A stretch of 64,000 nt of DNA, from contig JAQWFQ010000029.1 in the NCBI GenBank assembly GCA_029238665.1, forward strand, positions 1 through 64,000. The letters run 5' to 3'. Made by a program: the position numbers and the translations under genes. The notes below the pieces were generated by a model. The model saw only the letters and a list, made by a program, of their open reading frames with translations, was not told where the DNA came from and searched no databases. Shown piece after piece: positions 56,864 through 61,708 of this stretch; position 1 is the first letter of the stretch, and every line of letters starts with the position of its first letter. This DNA is from Crocinitomicaceae bacterium. GTDB lineage: Bacteria > Bacteroidota > Bacteroidia > Flavobacteriales_D > Crocinitomicaceae.

Positions 56864-57769
56864 TTATTTAGAAGTTTTGTCTACTGAAAAAGCAACGGCT
56901 CCATCAGACAGCTGAAATGTTACAAAGTACTTCGTGTTACCATTTTCCTTTATACTCCATGCCATTCGTAAATCTTCGTCACAGTCAAATGTTAGGCCTT
57001 CACATTCACCCATTAAAATGGATAGTAGTTCACAACCATATGGGTAGATATCGCTTTCTATGGATGTTGGGTTTGACAGGCTAAGTCCATGTTTTTCTAA
57101 AAATTTACGGCATTCCCTTGAAACCTCTTTTACCTGAGCCGGGTTATAACTTTCGGAGGAATAGTATTGAAAAACATATCCCGTTGGTGTTTTTGTTTTA
57201 ACTCCAGTTTCTGCGCCCCAATCGCTATCTGTATAAGCTCTGTAATCTGCCATATAGCTAAGGCGTTCGTGGTCTTCCATGTTGCTGAATACTTCTGTCT
57301 GCTCCTCCTCCTCATCATCTTCGTGCTTTTTTACAGAGAAGGTTATTGTATGTTCTGATATTTTTAATCTAGCAAAGGACCATGTTAAACTCTCTCCATC
57401 AATAAACCATCCCATGGATAGACTTTCTCCATCGGTAAGTGTTACTTCTTCACATTCACCTATTAAAAATGATGTTAAGCCACAGTTATATAGGAATAAA
57501 CCACCATTTAAAAATGTTGGGTTTGACAGGCTAAGTCCATTTTTTTCTAAAAACGTACGACACTCTCCTGAAACTTCTTTTAGCTGATCTAAATTCCAGC
57601 CTTTTGCAGAGCTGTATTGAAGAATATAGCCGGTTGGTGTTTTTGATTTAACGCCGTTAATAGGGTTCATATCCCAATCTACAAAAGCGGTATAATCTTT
57701 CAAGGTTTTAAACTGAGCGCTTACCGACCCTGCGGTAATCATCGCTAATACTAATATTAAATTTTTCAT
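56864..57769 (-). CDS. Secreted two-domain protein of an unrecognised family (tandem duplicate)
   Basis: Protein of 301 residues with a signal peptide (about 1-18, ending VSAQ). Two homologous domains lie at about 20-150 and 163-301. Shared segments are GVKSKTPTGY / GVKTKTPTGY, FLEKNGLSLSNPT / FLEKHGLSLSNPT, LMGECEG-type Cys positions, and an end ...FSVKK / FSVDK. They are separated by an acidic linker (HEDDEEEEQTE). The 158-residue protein at 60363 is a single-domain relative. No known family comes to mind. Cysteines recur in pairs per domain and could form disulfides in the periplasm or outside. Confidence 0.78.
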   Translation of the reverse strand: MKNLILVLAMITAGSVSAQFKTLKDYTAFVDWDMNPINGVKSKTPTGYILQYSSAKGWNLDQLKEVSGECRTFLEKNGLSLSNPTFLNGGLFLYNCGLTSFLIGECEEVTLTDGESLSMGWFIDGESLTWSFARLKISEHTITFSVKKHEDDEEEEQTEVFSNMEDHERLSYMADYRAYTDSDWGAETGVKTKTPTGYVFQYYSSESYNPAQVKEVSRECRKFLEKHGLSLSNPTSIESDIYPYGCELLSILMGECEGLTFDCDEDLRMAWSIKENGNTKYFVTFQLSDGAVAFSVDKTSK

Positions 57770-57811
57770 GATGTAATATTTAAAGGTTTACAAATAAGTA
57801 ATGAATAACAC

Positions 57812-58630
57812 TCAAAAAGTAACAGGATTTATACTTTTTTCATGTTCCATTTTAATGAGCGCTAAGTATTCCGATATTACTTTTTTAATGGTCGAATAAT
57901 TAGCTGACAAACTGTTTCCAGGTTCATTGAGGTAAAGATCTCTGTTTACCTCAAGCATGATGGACTCAACATTTTTGGTCTTTTTGTAATGACTTAGAGG
58001 AACCAAAGATCCGTTGTATGGCCAATCGACCCCAAGGGAGTATCCCTTCTTTTGAAAGAAGGTTTTTGATAATTGAATCAAGTAGTCTGGGGTATGGTAT
58101 GAATCCGTCCCGATATTGAAATCTGGCCTGTCACTTTTAGGATCAAGACTACAATTAAGAGGTTTACTTGGAAAAGAATGACAGTCAATAATTATTGCCT
58201 TTCCGTGTAATTTTAATTGCTTTTCAACTGCTTGATTCAACTTTTCATGATGTGGCCAGTAAAAATGATTAAGTATGTTTTCTCGTAGTGTTTTAGGCAC
58301 AACCCTTAAGGCTGAACCATCGTCCATTTTTTCATAGAGTACTCCCATACCAAATTTCGACATAGGCTCTTGCGCGTCGTCAGAAAATCGTTCAACATCA
58401 CAAAAAACTCTTGAAAAATCAGCCCTAATAGGAATACCGTTTTCAAAGGAGAAAAGATCGTCTGTGTACCAATCGGTCAGCTTTAATATTTCGTTGTCTA
58501 AACGTTTCTTGTTAATCACATAAGCTTTTCGATCTGGCACTTTGTCAGACGAATGCGGGATGTGTAAAATCAATTTGATTTTTTCAGTGTCCGTTGCTGT
58601 CATAGCTAACGGGTTCATTAAATTTTGCAT
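57812..58630 (-). CDS. N-formylglutamate amidohydrolase-like protein
   Basis: Protein of 272 residues of the FGase (HutG-like) family. It shows LILHIPHSSDKVP, DWYTDDLF, RADFSRVFCDVERF, IIDCHSFPS and MLEVNRDLY, with the His/Asp/Glu residues that usually bind zinc. It may release formate or cut similar amide bonds. No other histidine-degradation genes are nearby, so the substrate is open. A promoter box at 58787 and a structured leader (58697-58773) precede it, suggesting RNA-level control. Confidence 0.85.
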   Translation of the reverse strand: MQNLMNPLAMTATDTEKIKLILHIPHSSDKVPDRKAYVINKKRLDNEILKLTDWYTDDLFSFENGIPIRADFSRVFCDVERFSDDAQEPMSKFGMGVLYEKMDDGSALRVVPKTLRENILNHFYWPHHEKLNQAVEKQLKLHGKAIIIDCHSFPSKPLNCSLDPKSDRPDFNIGTDSYHTPDYLIQLSKTFFQKKGYSLGVDWPYNGSLVPLSHYKKTKNVESIMLEVNRDLYLNEPGNSLSANYSTIKKVISEYLALIKMEHEKSINPVTF

Positions 58631-58696
58631 AATGTATTTTTTAAAAAATTAAACAATACATCATCGAGAAAAAGTAAGTGATACGCATATTATTTT

Positions 58697-58773
58697 AGGT
58701 GCGAACCTCTCATCTTAGTTCCACCGCGCCCTACGTTGGGTCGGTTGGCATTCCCGAAGGAAACTCTTGATGA
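58697..58773 (-). ncRNA. Structured 5' leader RNA, candidate cis-regulatory element
   Basis: On the minus strand, between a TATCTTTG box and the gene at 58630, the sequence folds compactly. A closing helix TCATC/GATGA (58769-58773 with 58710-58714) encloses a UUCG-capped hairpin (TTTCC-TTCG-GGAA) and a long helix CCAACCGACCC / GGGCGCGGTGG with small internal loops. A GNRA-like hairpin AGGT-TCGC-ACCT follows. It is more GC-rich than its surroundings. The AUCAAGAG start and CCAACC/GGUGG helix faintly recall the SAM-I clan, but P2 and P4 do not match, so I assign no class. Confidence 0.5.
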
Positions 58774-58786
58774 TAATTTATAAACG

Positions 58787-58794
58787 CAAAGATA
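58787..58794 (-). promoter_or_regulatory. -7 box before the structured leader
   Basis: The minus strand reads TATCTTTG, ending 14 nt before the structured element. It gives a predicted leader of about 150 nt for the amidohydrolase-like gene. Confidence 0.5.
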
Positions 58795-58819
58795 AGCGAT
58801 TTATTGTTCAGTTGCTTCA

Positions 58820-59932
58820 TCATCTTTGATAAAATCGCTCTTTTGAGAGTAATATCTGTATGCCACCAATTGTAAATTTGGTTTGATCCCTCATCGTAGC
58901 AAGGTTTGTGATGTCATCTTCCATGGTGTGTATTGTGCCGCCGGTAGCTCGTGCAATTTCGAGGTATTTTAGATTAATTCTGGTACCTACACCACAAATG
59001 ATAATTCGAACAGGAATCTTTTTTTTCTGTAGATACTTCAATAAGTACATGTCACAAGGGTCTTCCCAGTTGTCGGCAATCATAAGTACTTTGCCTTTGT
59101 GTTCTGGAAAATCATCAATTGCTTTACAGACAGCCTCTAAGTTATTTTCATAATGCTGGCCTTTTTTCATAGCTTCAAGAGCAACCTCCATTACCTTTTT
59201 GTAGTCGCCTGAACTTACACCCCACATGCCTGTTGTATCTTTAATTTTTTGCTGTGAAGTACTCTTATCGTCATCGTCATTAAAAAACACAATGTGTTTC
59301 ATAGAACGAAGTTTTTGATTTTCCTTAATCCAAAGTAGGAGCTGAGCAGTATATGGAGACATACTACCTGTAACATCACACACCACTAACATGTCTTTCC
59401 ACTCTTTATTTCTCTTGAAAACGTTTAATAGTGTAGAGTCTTTGGAAGTCGTATTGCCTGAAACAATATCTTCAATAAGTCCATTTTCTGTAGGGTTACT
59501 TGGCATGGGTCTGTAGTAGATTACAAAGCCGTGAAAGTAATTGTTGATACCTCCAGTTTTTCCAACGCCCGTTTGTTTTATTATTCGCCATGATATTACT
59601 TGACGGTTAAATGCTGAAGGCAATGCGCCAAAGAGCTCAATTAGTCTGCGCCTGTTTAATTCTGTGAAATTTTCGCCTTTTGGGTAGTCTGAATAAACAA
59701 GATCAACAGCCACTATTGTTTGATTTTTTAGTAACTCAGCTGCTGCTTCATTCTTGATGCGCCAACTACCTGGAGACATGTATAGTTTCTGTGTTTGAAA
59801 ACCATTGTCAAGCGGTTTGTACCTGTCAATTTTTACGGTGTCTGTTATACGGCCCCGAATTCTTGCGCTTACTTGTGAGAATGTCGAAAAACTGAATAAG
59901 CTAATAGCAATTAATAAAAGTAGATTTTTCAT
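58820..59932 (-). CDS. Exported von Willebrand factor A domain protein
   Basis: Protein of 370 residues with a signal peptide (about 1-19, ending TFSQ). An N-terminal region of unknown fold (about 25-175) is followed by a vWA domain. The MIDAS motif DVTGS is at residues 186-190, and GKVLMIADNWEDPCD and IIICGVGTRINLKYLEIARATGG lie further on. Metal-dependent binding to another protein is typical of vWA domains; the partner is unknown. Its neighbours are equally uncharacterised secreted proteins. Confidence 0.82.
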   Translation of the reverse strand: MKNLLLLIAISLFSFSTFSQVSARIRGRITDTVKIDRYKPLDNGFQTQKLYMSPGSWRIKNEAAAELLKNQTIVAVDLVYSDYPKGENFTELNRRRLIELFGALPSAFNRQVISWRIIKQTGVGKTGGINNYFHGFVIYYRPMPSNPTENGLIEDIVSGNTTSKDSTLLNVFKRNKEWKDMLVVCDVTGSMSPYTAQLLLWIKENQKLRSMKHIVFFNDDDDKSTSQQKIKDTTGMWGVSSGDYKKVMEVALEAMKKGQHYENNLEAVCKAIDDFPEHKGKVLMIADNWEDPCDMYLLKYLQKKKIPVRIIICGVGTRINLKYLEIARATGGTIHTMEDDITNLATMRDQTKFTIGGIQILLSKERFYQR

Positions 59933-59994
59933 GGTGTAAGATTTAAAGAGTTATAAACCTGTAATTCATGAAAGGTTAAAAGTAACGGAGGGGG

Positions 59995-60044
59995 CAACAA
60001 CAATAATAAGTTTCATCGAAAGATGAGACTTATTATTGTTGTTG
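59995..60044. repeat. Long perfect hairpin, 23-bp stem with GAAA loop
   Basis: The arms 59995-60017 and 60022-60044 pair over 23 bp with one G-T pair and a GAAA loop. It lies in the divergent region between the vWA gene and the gene at 60363, so it does not end either. The core TTCATC-GAAA-GATG also occurs in the terminator at 61056-61084. Confidence 0.8.
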
Positions 60045-60167
60045 TGAATAGCTTACAAAAATGTATCTTTAAGATAATTCGCAATATGATACAGGAGGTA
60101 TTCACAATAAGGATTATTCCGCTGTGAAAACATTAAAAGCGGCCTTTACGGGTCGCTTTCTTTTTTT
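60042..60167 (+). ncRNA. Candidate small RNA or very short gene with own promoter and terminator
   Basis: TTG (60042-60044), 19 nt, then TATCTTTA (60064-60071) resembles a promoter. A clear plus-strand terminator follows (AAAGCGGCC / GGTCGCTTT, 60136-60159, then T7). The predicted transcript is about 90 nt. It holds a 13-codon frame from the ATG at 60086 (MIQEVFTIRIIPL), which may or may not be translated. A second small hairpin AGCGTT-GAG-AACGCT follows near 60224. Confidence 0.4.
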
Positions 60168-60362
60168 GTCTCGTTTTGAACTAGTGTTACACAAAAAATG
60201 GAAAGAATCCAAAAAAGAAAAATAGCGTTGAGAACGCTGTTTTAATTCACTAAAGCCTGTAATTCTGATTGGTGATATAAACAATTATTACGATTCAAAT
60301 CTTCTTTTGTTACTTTTTGATGTAGGTGAATTCTAAGAATAGAACCCTTTGAAAATTAGCTT

Positions 60363-60839
60363 ATGAGAAATTTAGCAGTAGTATTAGCAATGGTTACCAC
60401 AGGGATGGTAAACGCACAATTTACAACAATGAAAGACAGCGAACGATTTGAGTTCATGTCAGAATACACCGCATCTGCAAAGGATGACAACAGTTCATTG
60501 AGTGGGGTAAAGTCAAAAACACCAACGGGATATGTCCTAGAGTGTAACGGTACTAAAACAGGTGTGCTAGAACACGATCAAATTGTATTAGTGATAAATG
60601 AGATGATTGACTTCTTAGAAGAGTTTGGAAAGGATGCGAACACGCCAGACTTTGACGAGTCAACGGTGGTCTTGGATGAGGAATGTTCCGCTAGCATGGA
60701 ATGTACATTTAATCAGCTACTAGACGGAAAGGAGGTTTTGTCTGCATGGGGGATTAACACTAGTGATGGATCGTTATACATGGCAACATTTCAATTTACG
60801 AGCCATGTGATACACTTCTCGGTAGACAAGGTAATGTAG
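60363..60839 (+). CDS. Secreted single-domain relative of the two-domain protein at 56864
   Basis: Protein of 158 residues with a signal peptide (about 1-19, ending VNAQ). It aligns by eye with each half of the 301-residue protein on the other strand: MKDSERFEFMSEYTA like MEDHERLSYMADYRA, GVKSKTPTGYV, SAWGI like MAWSI, and TFQFTSHVIHFSVDK like TFQLSDGAVAFSVDK. The shared Cys near DEECSASMEC is acidic here. Function unknown; the family may be local to this lineage. Confidence 0.78.
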   Translation: MRNLAVVLAMVTTGMVNAQFTTMKDSERFEFMSEYTASAKDDNSSLSGVKSKTPTGYVLECNGTKTGVLEHDQIVLVINEMIDFLEEFGKDANTPDFDESTVVLDEECSASMECTFNQLLDGKEVLSAWGINTSDGSLYMATFQFTSHVIHFSVDKVM

Positions 60840-60934
60840 TAGGGGGGGGTGAAATAATGATTCCATCATATAGTTATGTCGTTACTATAAATGGTTTGAC
60901 AAATAAACAAATCTTGAATTAATCTGAGGATAGT

Positions 60935-61052
60935 AAAGACGATTGTCCGATCGGAAGGTCGTAAGACATGAGGAGAAGAAGTATCACTTCTGAAGACAAG
61001 CAGAAGAGCCGGTAGGCTCGTTCGAGGCCATTCTGACTTAAAAACTTAATTG
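60935..61052 (-). ncRNA. Array unit 1 (distal, diverged) - candidate structured RNA
   Basis: Keeps the GGCTCG-TT-CGAGCC palindrome and a hairpin with arms AGAAGT / ACTTCT in place of the GAAAC/GTTTC arms of unit 3. It has lost the central AGACT/AGTCT helix and ends in a degenerate tRNA-like tail near 60940. Confidence 0.4.
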
Positions 61053-61203
61053 CATAAAAAAAGCTCCATCTTTCGATGAAGCTTTAAGTGTTGTCCCACC
61101 AGAGGGAACGACAGTTCCTGAAGACAAAGACTCCGTCGGGAAGACGGTTAAGTCTGCGGTAGGCTCGTTCGAGCCCTGTTAAAAATTGCGTGTTAAATTT
61201 TAG
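61053..61203 (-). ncRNA. Array unit 2 - candidate structured RNA with terminator
   Basis: Minus strand: AAATT/AATTT hairpin, CTCG-AA-CGAG hairpin, nested helix AGACT/AGTCT around CCGTC/GACGG, hairpin CAGGAAC/GTTCC, tRNA 3' fragment CTGGTGGGACA, then the terminator AAGCTTCATC-GAAA-GATGGAGCTT with T7 (61056-61084). Stem changes relative to unit 3 keep pairing. Confidence 0.5.
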
Positions 61204-61357
61204 GCACAAAAAAAGGAGCTACTTTCGTAACTCCTTATGTTGTTGTCCCACCAGAAGAAACGGAAGTTTCTGAAGACGAAGACTCCGTCGGGAAGACGGT
61301 TAAGTCTGAGGTAGGCTCGTTCGAGACCTGTTAAAGATTGTGAGGTAAAATCTTAAG
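61204..61357 (-). ncRNA. Array unit 3 (proximal) - candidate structured RNA with terminator
   Basis: Minus strand: AGATT/AATCT hairpin, CTCG-AA-CGAG hairpin, AGACT/AGTCT around CCGTC/GACGG, hairpin CAGAAAC/GTTTC, tRNA 3' fragment CTGGTGGGACA, then the terminator AGGAGTTAC-GAAA-GTAGCTCCT with a T-run (61208-61235). Confidence 0.5.
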
Positions 61358-61360
61358 CAC

Positions 61361-61388
61361 AAAAAAAGGAGCTACTTACGTAACTCCT
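61361..61388 (-). terminator. Intrinsic terminator of tRNA-Gln
   Basis: On the minus strand AGGAGTTAC-GTAA-GTAGCTCCT, followed by T7, 8 nt after the tRNA. Near-identical to the terminator of array unit 3. Confidence 0.85.
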
Positions 61389-61395
61389 TATGGTG

Positions 61396-61468
61396 TTGTC
61401 CCACCAGGGCTCGAACCTGGACTCTTCTGTACCAAAAACAGACGTGTTGCCAATTACACCATGGGACA
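61396..61468 (-). tRNA. tRNA-Gln (anticodon TTG)
   Basis: Perfect 7-bp acceptor stem TGTCCCA/TGGGACA, anticodon stem TCTGT/ACAGA with loop TTTTGGT (anticodon TTG), T arm CCAGG-TTCGAGC-CCTGG and discriminator A. CCA is not encoded. Its 3' end is repeated twice in the array downstream. Confidence 0.97.
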
Positions 61469-61510
61469 GTTTCACAACGTTCTAAATCTAAATGGTGCGT
61501 TATGCGGCCA

Positions 61511-61541
61511 CAAATGTAGCAACAAAATTCAATTTCACAAA
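61511..61541 (-). promoter_or_regulatory. Promoter of tRNA-Gln and its array
   Basis: On the minus strand TTTG, 19 nt, TACATTTG: an exact match to the Bacteroidota consensus. It ends 42 nt before the tRNA. No comparable box stands out before the individual array units. Confidence 0.75.
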
Positions 61542-61708
61542 ACCAAGATTAAAAAAATACAAGAATATTTTATTCTTCAATGTTCTTAAAAATTGGCATT
61601 TTTTCACGCCTTTGATTATTAGGGGTCAGGATATATTTTTAAATTCGCAAAAGCCTTTTTCGCCGATTCAGCTTAACTACCGGCCAGGCCTTATTAGAAC
61701 AACTACAT

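Larger units (their letters stand above)
60935..61393 (-). repeat. Tandem array of three ~152-bp units downstream of tRNA-Gln, each ending in a tRNA 3' fragment
   Basis: The 14-bp tRNA-Gln 3' segment TGTTGTCCCACCAG (plus strand) occurs in the tRNA at 61394-61407 and again at 61241-61254 and 61089-61102, spacings of 153 and 152 bp. Each copy is followed (minus direction) by a terminator and a shared body. A 51-bp block including the terminator is repeated almost exactly at 61357-61407 and 61204-61254. The third unit, furthest from the tRNA, is diverged. Confidence 0.9.

Noticed and set aside
58697-58773. Calling the leader a SAM-I riboswitch
   Set aside because: Only the AUCAAGAG start and one helix are reminiscent; the P2 kink-turn region and P4 are absent, and the downstream gene is not a methionine gene.
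60086-60127. 13-codon frame MIQEVFTIRIIPL as a definite gene
   Set aside because: Too short to support from sequence alone; kept only as part of the small-RNA candidate.
60935-61393. CRISPR-like reading of the direct repeats
   Set aside because: Units are about 152 bp, contain the tRNA 3' end and terminators, lack short uniform repeats with unique spacers, and no cas genes are nearby.
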